DNA from: Heliocidaris erythrogramma
Taxonomy: Eukaryota; Echinodermata; Echinoidea; Camarodonta; Echinometridae
Length of the DNA stretch: 64,000 bases
Direction of reading: 5' to 3'
NCBI GenBank assembly: GCA_025617745.1
Contig: CM046862.1
Coordinates: 54,843,946-54,907,945 of the forward strand
Below are positions 46,601-64,000 of this stretch, one piece after another. The notes under the pieces are model-generated. The model saw only the letters and a program-made list of their open reading frames with translations, made no database searches and was not told where the DNA came from. Positions within the stretch are counted from its first letter, which is position 1. Each line of letters starts with the position of its first letter. The position numbers and the translations under genes were made by a program.

Positions 46601-46943
46601 TTAAAGAGAAAGTCGAGTTCTGGGACAAGTGAAAACTATTTTGCGAGCTTTCTCATTCGGATTGCTTATCAAATGCCTTCATATTCCAATTATGATGAGA
46701 AACAGCTGAAATGTTCAGGATGAACATTCACGGCAGGTGTGTGTACGGTCCCATATATACACATTTCTGTGTGCAGTGCATGTGAGCTGCAGTGATAGTG
46801 GGTCGATTTCTCGTCATTTTGATCATTCCAAAGCCTCACAGTTTACACCAATTTCCATGTAGATATATCAACCTTTACCAATTGCTTTGAGAAGTTTCTT
46901 TTAAAATGTTAATCGCATGACCACTATTCAACTTTATCTTTAA
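46601..46943. mobile_element. Kolobok/T2-like MITE, family A, reverse orientation
   Basis: TTAA-bounded, ends TTAAAGAGAAAGTCGAGTTC and caactttatctTTAA. Shorter than its relatives because of internal loss. Bases 46944-47451 show nothing recognisable. Confidence 0.75.
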
Positions 46944-47451
46944 GCTCAGCCTTGGGTCAACTTTAACAAAAAAAGTTAGACTGGGGCCTTCTATGTGATT
47001 TAGTACCAGCACTCGGTATACATGTAACTAAATTAGTGGAAATATAGACTTTGATGTTTTGGGCAAGCGCTGCGCTTGAAGAACTACTTCATATTCACTC
47101 CAGATATCTGCCCTTTTATTTTTCTTTGCTTCCTATGTTCAATCTATTCCTAGGTTTTGAATGACAACCAAGGCAATCATGTACACTGTACAAGAATCAA
47201 TCTGTTTTTTTCCCCCCAGATATACATGCTGCAACATTTTCAAGAAAATATCTCTAAATTCAATTTCGTAAACTTTACTGCTGCTTTTAAAGCTAAATAT
47301 CTTTTAAAAATATCGCGTCTCCACATTTTAAATTTCATCCTGTTACGCAAAAATGTACTGTACATCCATTTTCACAGTCAAGATTTCACATATTTTTTTC
47401 TTTTTCAAAGCCACCATACTTGCAATTTAAAGTGCAACAAAACGGTAAGCA

Positions 47452-47818
47452 TATAGGCACCGATCCTGCAGCTCTCATGAATATTCATATCAGAAACCCC
47501 TTTTTGAAGACTTTGAAAGATACAAGTTTCGGACTTGTATTTTCTTACTCAGTCACCTTATATTTAAATCAGCAAAAGAAAATTTCGTAATATAAACCTC
47601 TGCCGAGGTTCGAACTCGTGGTCCTTTCACCAAGAGAGGACTGGATTATCCGATTGCGCCACACAGAACAGCTGCTCGATGTCCTTGCTCGTTTTATTAT
47701 ATGTTACAATTCGTTTTCATGAATATTCATGCCGACTGGTTTTGACGGAATAAACCGTATTATGAGCAATTTGACGCGATATGAATATTCATGAGCTCAG
47801 CTGCAGGATTGGTGCCTA
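47452..47818 (-). mobile_element. Element with 40-bp inverted ends around a tRNA-Arg-like unit
   Basis: Outer ends taggcaccgatcctgcagct and its complement agctgcaggattggtgccta, both continuing through catgaatattcatatc. Inside, 47597-47671 read on the minus strand has tgtggcgcaatcggataatc and cgagttcgaacctcgg, which resembles a tRNA-Arg-derived SINE head. Not called as a functional tRNA gene, because it lies in a repeat and lacks a clean acceptor stem. Confidence 0.7.
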
Positions 47819-48020
47819 TATAGCGCTTACCCAAGTGGATCTAACATCTTCCTTCACAGATCTGAGAAACAACATTATTGTCTTTGTACTTTGTATTATG
47901 TCCCACAACTTCCCGATGATGCAACAGAGAAAGTATGTTCTATATAATGTAATATTTCCTCATGCCTGCAGGCCGTTGTCCTAAGCCAAGTAATTATGTG
48001 TGTAGTAGCTATTTCAATAC

Positions 48021-48355
48021 AGGGGAGCATTTTCATCAAGTGTTTTGTCAGTGATTTTTACTGAAAACTGTTATAAGCTACTGAAATCCTTGCATCTGAA
48101 TGGCTGAGAGCAAATTTGTCGGTTAAAATCACTGACAAAACGCTGAATTAAACGCTCCCCTGGGTAATAATTGTCAAAGCCCTTTGAAAGTAGGAACTTT
48201 CATAAGAGTACATGCACTTTACAATTAAACAATGGCATATTCCGAATTAACCGATCATTATAGAGTTTCTTTCAAATTTTGAACATTGAAAAACGCTATG
48301 ATAATCACTTTGTCTTATATTACGCCGCGGGGGCATAATATTAACAAAATAGTCC
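48021..48355. repeat. Local duplication, copy 2
   Basis: Family F hairpin (48021-48162) followed by the same single-copy-looking flank as 45778-45975. Few differences and small indels. Confidence 0.85.
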
Positions 48356-48394
48356 CAAAACATATTCCGGGGTTCATAGGTCTACATGAAAGGT

Positions 48395-48765
48395 ATAGGG
48401 GTACAATGAACCCGGGGGTACTCGTTTTTCCAAAGGTTCGTTTTTCCGAAGGCTCATAATTCCGAAGGTTCGTAATTCCGAAACACAAATTTTCCATAGC
48501 AGGGGGGTCATAATTCCGAAAATGAAATAGGGGTTCATAATCCCGAATATTTGATGCATTTTAATTACTCCAAAGGTTCGTTATTCTGGAGGTTCGTAAT
48601 TCCGAAAATGAAAAATGGTTCACAATTCTAACTTTTCGGAAATACGAACATTCAGGAATTTGAACCCTTTTTCATTTTCGGATTTACGAACCGTCAGAAT
48701 AATGAACCTTCGGTAAAGACCCTTCGGAATTATGAACCTTCGGAAAAAGGACATGCAACCCAAAG
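48395..48765. mobile_element. Foldback element built of short TTCGGAATTATGAACC-type units
   Basis: The left half reads ccgaaggttcgtaattccga in several degenerate copies. The right half carries the complement (ttcggaattatgaaccttcg), with the turn near 48615-48640. The sequence can fold on itself over about 350 bp. Confidence 0.8.
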
Positions 48766-48939
48766 GGGTTATAATTATAAGGAGCGAATCCAGAAGAGTC
48801 AGGGTTTTGCAAATTTGTAACCTTTTTATCACGTTAATGTTAAAGATTAATCTTTTGAAAGTTATTGAAATTATGAGATCCCAAAGAAGCATTATATACA
48901 GTATGAGTGAGCAAACAGAGCACTATTCTTAGACCCTCG

Positions 48940-50150
48940 ATTGGGGGGGGGGGGGGGTAATGATTAAGAATCCCATTCCCCTACATTTTTATTCTTTTCT
49001 CGGCGTTTTCAAGCCCCCTAATTCAAGTAGCAAACAAGGAACCTGCTCTGCGTACACTGCATTTTATCAAGTGCCCGGTTGGTGGGGGGGGGGGGGGGGG
49101 GATTTGTCGGGTGATTTATTTCATGATCAACATAAGTTTTCATCCCCCGGCGAGTCCCCCATGCGCCTCACCCGACCCCCTCCGTCAGAAATTACCTTGA
49201 CATGAAGTAATATGTAATATTGCATGACAAGTTATATCACTGTGAGAAACATATCGGGTTAAAGATTGTCTATAAGGCATTAATAATTATTATGTTTCCG
49301 ACCAACTTTGGGCAATTTTATGCCCAATGGTATAATCCAATGACCAAAATTGGTATAATAAATATCATTATATAAAAGGCGCATGTATTCACGTAATTAT
49401 TCGCTATATAAAATGTGATATTATTTTATTATTAAAGGCAACGTAGTTCCCTACCACAAATCACTTTTTACTACAAACTTAGCACTATATAGGCATAATA
49501 ATTACTAAATAGAAGTTTCCCCTAATGCTGGCCAAATTTTACACAAATATTTAACTATGACGGTTTCCTTTTGGGGAGGGGATGTTGCGTCGTATAGGCA
49601 TACGCTTATGCAGGGTTTGTTACCACTTTCATCATCATCATTATCATCATTTCTTAATTTAAAACAAAAATCGATTGATTTATGTATTCTATAACCTTAG
49701 AAATAAAATGATTTCTGCTAAAAGTCTACAATCCCGTGCAACTATATAAATTAAGGGCTCCTTTGCAAGCATAGGCCTATAGCCAACAGGGGCCTTTTGT
49801 AAGGCTTTAAAATGTCTAATTGGTAGGATATGGAGGGATTACGCTAAAATATATTGATGTATCAACCCGTCAAAACTCATATTCCATTTTATATCTTATA
49901 TTCCACTAGAAATTGATTTTTTTTTAATGATATGCTAGAATAAAAAGTAGATCGGAATAAAGCGTAAGTTGAAATATAATTTATTTTATTGCCTTTATAA
50001 AATACTAAGCCTGTCATTCATTCCGGGGTTACCTCATCCAATTTACGCTTGTGGGTAGACTGTTAATCATTTGACCTTTTATCGGTGGTTATTATTAGAA
50101 TATTTGTAATCTTCTATTCTGTACAGTGGATGGTTTCCCATATAAATTAG
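48940..50150. other. Intergenic with poly-G runs
   Basis: G runs at 48940-48957 and 49085-49101. Otherwise AT-rich with nothing recognisable. Confidence 0.45.
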
Positions 50151-50614
50151 TTTTCCCCGAAAATTAAGGCCACTAAAAATGACAGAACTGCCGGCCAGCG
50201 AAGTGGGATATCGCCCTCTATCTCAACCCTGAAACCCGTCACGTAATAGACTCCCGTGTTATTTTGGCTAACTGGAAGTTTGGCAGCAATAATACACGCA
50301 AGTCTATGGGACTTCACGAACTTCCTGGAAGTACTGCTGCGCTCTATGCATATTGAGTGGTATGGCCCTATAGGGTTTGTGTACAATAAACGCCTGTGTG
50401 TGATTTGCCTGTCGGCGACTTTTGACTTCTTAATAAGTCAAGCTTCCAGGACCAGTTCTGTCTGAGTTTTTTAGCTGATGAGGGTTACTTGATAATTCGA
50501 CAAGAGGGGATTTAGAGAGCTACGGGATTTTATGATTCTCTGAAAGTGGAATTTAGTGGAATTTCTCCGAACCCATCTCGGACGATTACGTGACGTGAAC
50601 AGGGTTCGTCAATT
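50151..50614 (+). promoter_or_regulatory. CRK: Probable CRK 5' flank and 5' UTR
   Basis: Sequence before the CRK start codon, less AT-rich than its surroundings. tacgtgacgtgaac at 50587-50600 contains a CRE-like TGACGTGA. No TATA box or defined start site could be fixed, so this is placed only by position. Confidence 0.3.
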
Positions 50615-57240
<6,626 letters not shown>

Positions 57241-57826
57241 TTTTCAAAACCCGAAGCACGTACCGTAAATTGTTCCTTGGGAACATCAAAATTACCTTGT
57301 TATAGTTGTTATATCAGGTTTAAAAAAACAATAGAATATAAAGAGCTGGGACCAGGGGAGTGTTTCTGAAAGCTGTACGTAAAGCTACGCATGACTTTAC
57401 AAACGACTTGAATATGAAGTGCCAGACGGGATGCTCAAAGTTTTTCCTGATGTTTTAACAAAGTGTGACTGTATTAAATTTACAATAGCCTCAATTAAAT
57501 TATGACAAAATATATACTTTGCATTAAAAATGTTAGTTATAATAATGTTAATCTACATCTGCCCAGTTCATCTTTAGTTGATGCGTTAAAAAATGATTGA
57601 GCTGAAAGAGACTGTTCCACAACCTAGGTGCAGAAGCAGGCGAGACAACACTTTGTTTCCATGTACACTTGTACATGATTTACAAAATATTTACAAAATA
57701 TTTCATAAAGAGCTGGTAAATGCTAACTCACGATATCAAAACTATGGACAAATACTAAAATACGTACATGTATTTATAATAATAATATAATTTCTATATC
57801 TAGTTACAAACTACTCAGAGCGCTTG

Positions 57827-57977
57827 GAAATACTATTATTACCATGGCTTTAGCCCAGCTGCCCTAATAGGCGCTGAAAGCATTCAAGGAATAGGTTCCT
57901 ACCAGGTACCCATTTACTACACCTGGGTGGAGAGTGGCAAATGTAGATTAATGTCTTGCCAAAGGACGTTAGTGACC
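57827..57977 (-). mobile_element. SINE, reverse orientation, head missing
   Basis: Reads ctttagcccagctgccctaa to gattaatgtcttgccaaagg on the plus strand; inverse of the body at 10320-10480. Confidence 0.8.
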
Positions 57978-58914
57978 TCTACCCAAAGAGATTTTGGGGC
58001 TCAAACTGATGAAAAAATGATAAGATTGGTTTTAGTCTGTTCATTCATTGATTCTTGAATTCCTGATTATCTCAATATAACACTCAGGGATGCCACTTCT
58101 CAGACAAAAGTAGGAAGTCCTACTTTTTCAACATATTTTTAGCCATAGAAAACTACTTTTTATGTACACAAGGGCCCATTCTAGATGATTTTCCCTACTT
58201 TTTTATCAATTTTAAGTGGCATCCCTCAACACTATTAAACATTACCATAACAAGAATATTAATTATTATCAAAGAGATGAAATTTCATATGTTATGTACA
58301 ATATATACAACTTGTACACGTACCAGTACAATTGAATCAAGTGTAAAGAATCCCTATTTTGTTTGTTTGATTATTAAATTACATGGAGCTGTAACTCTTG
58401 AAAAACAGTTAAATATTTTATGAACTGCGGATCTACATGCACAATGTGTATGTATCATGATCAGTATCGATATCTTTTGTTAAAATCACTACATGGCATC
58501 TATCCTTAAATGTGTTATGATATAGCATTGCATTTGATTCTAACTCAAAATTGGTCATAAATTTATTTTTTTGGCAGTTCAGAGTTTTCTGAAGGTCCAA
58601 CTGTATCAGCGTAATTTCCTCAAATTTGCACCTATTATATTCTTATTTTTCACTCGTTAATGCTTAAAAAAGAAAGAAAATGTATATTAAATTTAACCAA
58701 TAGGAATGAAAATTACCAAAACAAAGCCACAAGAAATTGACAATTTGTACATATGGCAATAGTGTTTTAATCTGTGAGCATTGCCAATTTAGAGCTACAG
58801 TAGTGATTATTTTCAATTAAATCGCTCTTTTTCTCGAGCAGCACAATGTATTTCATAAAAAATGGTCCAGTGATTTGTAGCAGTACCGGTAACTGCTCTT
58901 GGATTTAAAGGGAA
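57978..58914. other. CRK intron 3, nothing recognised
   Basis: AT-rich. Bases 58084-58215 (tgccacttctcagacaaaag ... ttaagtggcatccct) look like an imperfect inverted pair, possibly a small MITE. Confidence 0.4.
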
Positions 58915-59538
58915 ATTAACCTCAGCGTATGAATTAGCTTATTTTGAATGGTGTAGTATATGCCTCTTATTTGATACATGCAATTTCATGTAAAAACACA
59001 GGATATAGATATAAATCACTATTTTCCAGCCAAGTTATCGTCTGCTAGCAATAATAAGGGGGCTGCCATTACTTTATGTGTACACGAACATATTTTTCAT
59101 CCCAAGTAAAATTTCCTTCATCGTTAACTTGTAATTGATTTTTAGAGGACAAATATATATTAGATAAAGTCACATATTCTGAAATGTAAGTTTAGTTTTA
59201 TATATTTTTTAAAAGGTCTTAATTTGTTCATAAAAAATATACTTCATAAAAAATATACGTCAAGGACGGAGACAATCGTAACAATACCAAAACAAAGCGA
59301 GGAATCTGCTTTACAGGATGGCTATTAGAACTCATGGGTCGTCAATTATCTAGCCCCATGGCCAATAACAATCGTAATACAATCAGAACAAAGCGACGTA
59401 TCTGTTGTAAAGGTAGGCTATTATCAATGCATATGGTACCTAATGATCCGTGTCATGCACAAAATGGCAGCCTCCATGGAAAGACGTAGCAGACAATAGG
59501 TGCATCTAGAATATCACGTGGGGTTAATTGTCCTTTAA
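58915..59538. mobile_element. Kolobok/T2-like MITE, family B, reverse orientation
   Basis: TTAA-bounded, starts TTAAAGGGAAATTAACCTCA and ends GGGTTAATTGTCCTTTAA. About 624 bp, more diverged than the other two copies. Confidence 0.9.
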
Positions 59539-60002
59539 TGTATAGTCAGAGGATTCTGGATCCAAAAATAAAAAACATCAAATGCTAAAAGGAGACAAGC
59601 TATAAAACTGCTATACAGGTTTTAAAGTTACTTCAACCGTTTTACTTCCTCTAAATTTCGCAAAACTTTGCACAGGTTGAGTAGACATCCTGTAGATACT
59701 GCCTATGAACGTTTAAGGTCACAAGTTAGAATTTATTACTCCATTGTGAGAAAATGAAAATCTTGCTTTTGTCGCAGAGGGAGCTATTCAGAAGTTGACG
59801 CAAGTACAAGTACTAAAAAAAAACTAGTAATGGTTAAAATGTGTACTTGTAATTTTCAAAAATGGTGCAATTTTTTTTTTCAGTCAAAAAAATTTAAGTT
59901 TTTCCAAATCGTCATCATTACTTTATACTTGAAAGCAATCCATTTCACATCTGCTCATGTGTTTCAATTATAATTCTTTTATAATTTACATTACATGGCA
60001 TA

Positions 60003-60300
60003 CTCACACTATGAACATGGCAAACAAAGAAGCGGACAAAATATACAGTACAGCTCCTCATTGTACTTTCCACAATTGCCCTGGTAGACAAAAGAACATC
60101 CCTTCATTGTTATTACATGTATGTACATTGTAAAAATATGTAGAACAGGTGTCATATGCATATTCACCTGTTCTACTTATTTCACATAATAGTAATGAAG
60201 GGATGTTCTTTTGTATACCAGAACAATTGTGGAGGGTCCAGCGAGGAGCTGTATATTTTGTCCGCTCTCTTTGTCATTGTGTTCATAGTGTCAGTTGCAT
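60003..60300. mobile_element. Foldback MITE, family H
   Basis: Arms containing cactatgaacatggcaaaca and gcggacaaaatatacag face their complements (ctgtatattttgtccgc, tgttcatagtg). Bases 59539-60002 show nothing recognisable. Confidence 0.8.
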
Positions 60301-60432
60301 GTGCGCGCTTGGAAACGGGCGACTGGCTGGAATGCTCCCCATAGGAGTGGAGAATGTGCACGGTAATGTGTAGAATCGCAACTGAACCCAGTGACCGGGA
60401 TAATAATGTTGTATTACATGTAAGCGCTTTTT
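60301..60432 (+). mobile_element. SINE tail fragment
   Basis: gctggaatgctccccatagg ... ccagtgaccgggataataat and aagcgct match the 3' half of 14663-14993. Confidence 0.65.
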
Positions 60433-61484
60433 GTCGGTTACATTGTAACTGGTATTAAAGTAGAACACTCAAGAAAATCACAAATATGGCAATTAATGTA
60501 TCACTAGAAATTGGGAAGCTTACAGATGGCAATCGTATAAGTTTTATGTCAACTGCGTATATGATGATTATAAAAACAACATAAATAAAAGCTCTTCTCA
60601 GCATGTGGAATATTCGAGGATTCGCCAGAAATATAGCGATGTTTTGATGTCGTCATACGAGGGATCGATCCTGCTTAAGCAGACGACGTCCTATAATGAA
60701 TGAACGTAATTGCAATGCAATTATTTATCAAATTATAAAGAGTTTGGTACATTTAAACATGACCTTATTTCACACCATTCTAAAAGGGAAAGTGAACTGA
60801 TTCTGATAACTAAAACCGTTTGATTGTAAATACACAGGAGAAGGGTCAATGATCAATGAAATAAACCCCATTTTCAAATTGAAAAGCCCTGCGAATAATA
60901 GCTGGATGGTATTCGTTCCCTCTTGAAACGCCGAACATGCCGCGGTGCAAGCAGCTGAAAATACAATGGCGTCTTATTTTGTTTACAAGTGACTGATTCC
61001 TTTATTTTTTTAACGCTGCATTTTTCATCAAAATAATACCATACACGAAGTTAAGAGTGAGGCAACAGACTAACATTAAGACTGACGCTAGTCAAGTAAG
61101 AGAAATAAGTGAAGAGGAGATGACAAAACAGGCACTGAAAAATGTGTATAATGTTATGGGACATCGTCTGCTTAGACAGGACTCGCCCCTCTTGTGTCGT
61201 CACACATCTCAGCAGCGTTCAAGGAGCTTTTCAGCTGCTATATCGGGGGCTGTATTTTTCCGTTTTATAATTGATAATAATCATTAATTCAAATGTTTCC
61301 AAGCTTTAAATTTGGATAACCTTGTTTAATTTATGCCATCTATGCAATAATAAGTATTAAGCCAATATCTAAAATCATCAGTGTTCTACTTTAAGGCGCT
61401 ATAAGAGAAACAGCTATTATTATTATTATGTATGTGACAAACTAAATTATTCCCTATTAAAATTTACCTCAGTGGGCACATGAA
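60433..61484. other. CRK intron 3, no feature called
   Basis: A 76-codon frame at 61057-61287 contains a Lys/Gln/Glu-rich start. It has no recognised domain and no clear splice context. It is recorded as a rejected candidate. Confidence 0.4.
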
Positions 61485-61560
61485 ACAGGTTGTGGCCAAG
61501 TGGATACCTTGCCCACCTGCAGTCCTGGCCAAGGCACTGATGTCCTTTGGCAAGAATACA
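61485..61560 (+). mobile_element. SINE fragment
   Basis: gttgtggccaagtggatacc and actgatgtcctttggcaaga resemble the head-to-body join of the SINE family, with a degraded B box. Confidence 0.55.
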
Positions 61561-62407
61561 TTTATAGTGAATTAGTGACAGTGCTTTTCAAATTTTATTA
61601 CATGTACACTATGTATAGTACAGACGGTCATATTAAAGAGATTCGGTAACTTTGTGGAGGCTTGATTTAATAAATTGTTGAATTTTGATATCTGTCTTGT
61701 ATAATGATGTTCAGAAGGATAAATGAATAGCCAGGCATAGAAAGGTTTTCAAATTTATTATTAAGAATCCTGTGACTGAATACTCCCATTTATGAAAGTG
61801 TACGGCAATACGCTTTAATCTAACCCTGAGTCTATGGGAGAAAATGAGTCTGGCATTTCAGGTCACTTGCATATATATATATATATGTTTACTTTTGTGA
61901 AGCACATGATGATTTTGAAGTGCTTTTTTTCCCGTTGGGCTTCATTTTTACACCATATTTACATACATGTACACTGATAGCATGTAAGGCCAGGCCAGGC
62001 AGCTCAGAATTTATCAAGCCTCTAGTCTACAAAGTTACCAAATCACTTTAGATGTATCGGGCTGCATATCAAGATACAGTAATTAAGCTTGATAAATGAC
62101 CACAGCGAGGCCGGAAACATCCTCTCACAACCAACTTTGATTGATTTACTATATCGTCTTTCTGGAGCAAGAAGAGCGTTAACACTGTACAAATGATGGG
62201 ACTTAAACGCCCTTCTGGTTCCAAACAAAGGACTTATTGACAGGTATTGTAGCTTGAGAGGCTTGATGAAAGTCATTTAGTCACTGAACATTGTGGAATG
62301 CTGGATATCACTGATGTAGGATATTGATTAATGTGAGGTTCGATGAAACCCCTGCACTACATGTAGCTGCAGTTTTGTTTTCAATTTTCACAATAACATC
62401 TTCATAG
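61561..62407. other. CRK intron 3, nothing recognised
   Basis: AT-rich with a short TA run at 61870-61886. Small ORFs unsupported. Confidence 0.4.
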
Positions 62408-62690
62408 AGATGTACATGCACTATGAACATGGCGAACAAAGAAGCGGACAAAATATACAGCTCCTCATTGTACCTTCCACAATTGCCCTGGTAGACAAAA
62501 GAACATCCCTTCATTGCTATGATGTAAAAATATGTAGAACAGGTGTCACATGCATATTCACCTGTTCTACTTATTTCACATAATAGTAAAAAAGGAATGT
62601 TCTTTTGTCTACCAGAGCAATTGTGGAGGGTACAATGTGGAGCTGTATATTTTGTCTGCTCTCTTTGTCATCGTGTTCTTTAATAGTGAT
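62408..62690. mobile_element. Foldback MITE, family H
   Basis: Third copy: gtacatgcactatgaacatg on the left, gcggacaaaatatacagctc, and the inverted partner on the right. Confidence 0.8.
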
Positions 62691-62712
62691 GTACGTTTCC
62701 ACAAAAAGTTGG

Positions 62713-62940
62713 CAATAGATCGCTTTTGAAATGTTATGCATACTTTTCAAACAAAGGTTGTTCTTGACAACCTGAAAGCTTGCCAGACATAGCAACAAAT
62801 AATGTATGCAAACTGGATTCCAAGCATTGAGGCTCATTTATGAAAAGTAGGTTAATGGAATAGCTCGTCACCAGGTGCTCAGAGAATATATGTACAGTGT
62901 ATGTGCTTAAATTTGTATACATTACAGAAGTGGTCTATTG
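62713..62940. mobile_element. MITE, CAATAGAYC family
   Basis: From caatagatcgcttttgaaat to acagaagtggtctattg. Confidence 0.8.
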
Positions 62941-63006
62941 CCCAGTGTTTACAGAAGTACCGGTACTGTAAAACATCTTAGAACTGAGAGGTCCTTGGGC
63001 CAGAGC

Positions 63007-63409
63007 TTAAAGATAAAGTAGAAAATGCAACTACTATATTGTGAAAGAAACTGTCTCAAAGGGATTCGGAAAGGTTGACCATGTCTGCATAAGAATTGTT
63101 TTATGGTCTGTTGTTTCGGAATCATCAAAATAGAAAAGAAATTGTCTATTGACCCAATCTTGCTGAAAAGCACATGTACTTTATACGCACAGAAATGAGT
63201 ATATGGGACTACACACACAAGTGGCATGAATGTTCGGCCCGAACATTTCAGCTATTTCTAGTCAGATTTTGAATATTTGAAGAGCATTTGAAGAGCAATT
63301 CCTTTTCAGGGAATGTTTCTACTATGATGTTCTTCCAAACTGACATAAAAGGAATGAGAAAGCACGCAAATTATTTTTCACCTTTCCCAGAACTCAAGAT
63401 TCCCTTTAA
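63007..63409. mobile_element. Kolobok/T2-like MITE, family A
   Basis: TTAA-bounded, starts TTAAAGATAAAGTAG and ends cccagaactcaagattccctTTAA. Confidence 0.8.
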
Positions 63410-63417
63410 AACGTTAC

Positions 63418-63621
63418 CGGTATTTAAATTTTTGGATGTTTCTTTCCTGGGTACATGTATTCCATTAACCTGTTATTAACGAATGAACTACAATACTTGG
63501 AATCCAGTATACATTACTCGTTGCTATGTCTGACAAGCCTCTGACAAACTTTCAAGTTGTTAAGTACAATCTTTGTTTTAAAAGTATGCATAAAATTTGA
63601 ATATATTTGTGGACGGGTCTA
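63418..63621. mobile_element. MITE, CAATAGAYC family, reverse orientation, partial
   Basis: Contains cattaacctgttattaacga and taaaagtatgcataaaattt, the inverse of 1770-2007. Confidence 0.65.
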
Positions 63622-63659
63622 CTCTTTGCAAAATTTTCGCTACCCCAAATACGCAATTT

Positions 63660-63960
63660 CGCCAACAGATGGCGTTTGTCATGCAAACCACGCATGCGCA
63701 GTGCTGACAATATCCCGATTGGGTCGACAAGTGTTTGTCTTTTTGCATTGAAAATGTACACAGGTATTACAAGAATCCTCGAGTCGGAGTATAAATTAAC
63801 CGACATGTTTGAAAAGATACCATGATTTATTGAGGCAACTTGGTTGCATTTTCAAAATTTGAGTGGTTTATGTCATGCGATCCAAAATTTAAGCATTTTA
63901 GCACTCATTTTATTCATAAGCCGTAGTATTTCAATACGGACCGGAAGTGAAGTTGACGAA
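63660..63960. promoter_or_regulatory. Promoter-like motif cluster at window edge
   Basis: acgcatgcgcagtg (63689-63702) resembles an NRF1 site, and accggaagtgaag near 63940 is a good ETS/GABP site. acagatggcg near 63665 is YY1-like. Such clusters are common in housekeeping promoters, but no gene start can be shown inside the window. Confidence 0.25.
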
Positions 63961-64000
63961 GATGTGGACCATTTCAATGCATAATATTGCCCTCTACATT

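Noticed and set aside
47157-47456. 99-codon ORF
   Set aside because: Phe/Ile/Asn-rich product of AT-rich sequence with no recognisable family.
61057-61287. 76-codon ORF with a Lys/Gln-rich start
   Set aside because: No recognised domain, not an SH3 domain, no convincing splice sites and no repeat partner; left uncalled.

Overview
This is a stretch of an animal nuclear genome. The genes are split by many GT-AG introns, the DNA is AT-rich, and introns and intergenic space are packed with short transposons, tRNA-derived SINEs and microsatellites. Protein resemblance, intron structure and the repeat types point to a marine invertebrate deuterostome, most likely an echinoderm such as a sea urchin. 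The species is an inference; no species-specific marker was checked.

Bases 701-32607 (+) hold the last 24 exons of the nucleoporin gene NUP160, a subunit of the Y-shaped Nup107-160 scaffold of the nuclear pore. The exons join without a frame break into 1015 codons plus a stop. About 420 N-terminal residues, judged against the human protein of about 1436 residues, lie upstream of the window. Several introns carry repeats that abut or include splice sites. An 87/88-bp tandem array repeats the acceptor and start of exon 8. A 27-bp minisatellite of about 60 units begins 16 bp after the exon 11 donor and is followed by a second copy of the exon 11 tail. Trinucleotide and purine tracts follow several donors. 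Intron 18 (7 kb) contains a 5'-truncated CR1/L2-like retrotransposon (minus strand, YADD reverse transcriptase) that was itself hit by a pogo/Tigger-like DNA element.

Bases 32608 to about 50600 are intergenic. They hold the NUP160 3' flank, many MITEs, a decayed L1/Tx1-like retrotransposon tail, a 530-bp GAA tract, a foldback element and two local duplications. No further protein gene was recognised there.

Bases 50615-56953 (+) hold the first three exons of a CRK/CRKL adaptor, coding for the N-terminal leader and a complete SH2 domain (104 codons). Intron 1 holds three copies of a segment of about 0.7 kb. The SH3 exons are not in the window and presumably follow beyond base 64000. The last 7 kb are intron 3 plus repeats, with a weak promoter-like stretch at the right edge.

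The repeat content is informative in itself. At least four MITE families share TTAA target sites and termini close to TTAAAGGRR, the signature known from T2/Kolobok transposons. Others have TA-flanked CAGTNRAAC termini (pogo/Tigger-like), TTA- or TAT-flanked GGGC/TGGGG termini (possibly Harbinger-like), or are near-perfect hairpins. The two genes are functionally unrelated; no operon-like or pathway link is implied.
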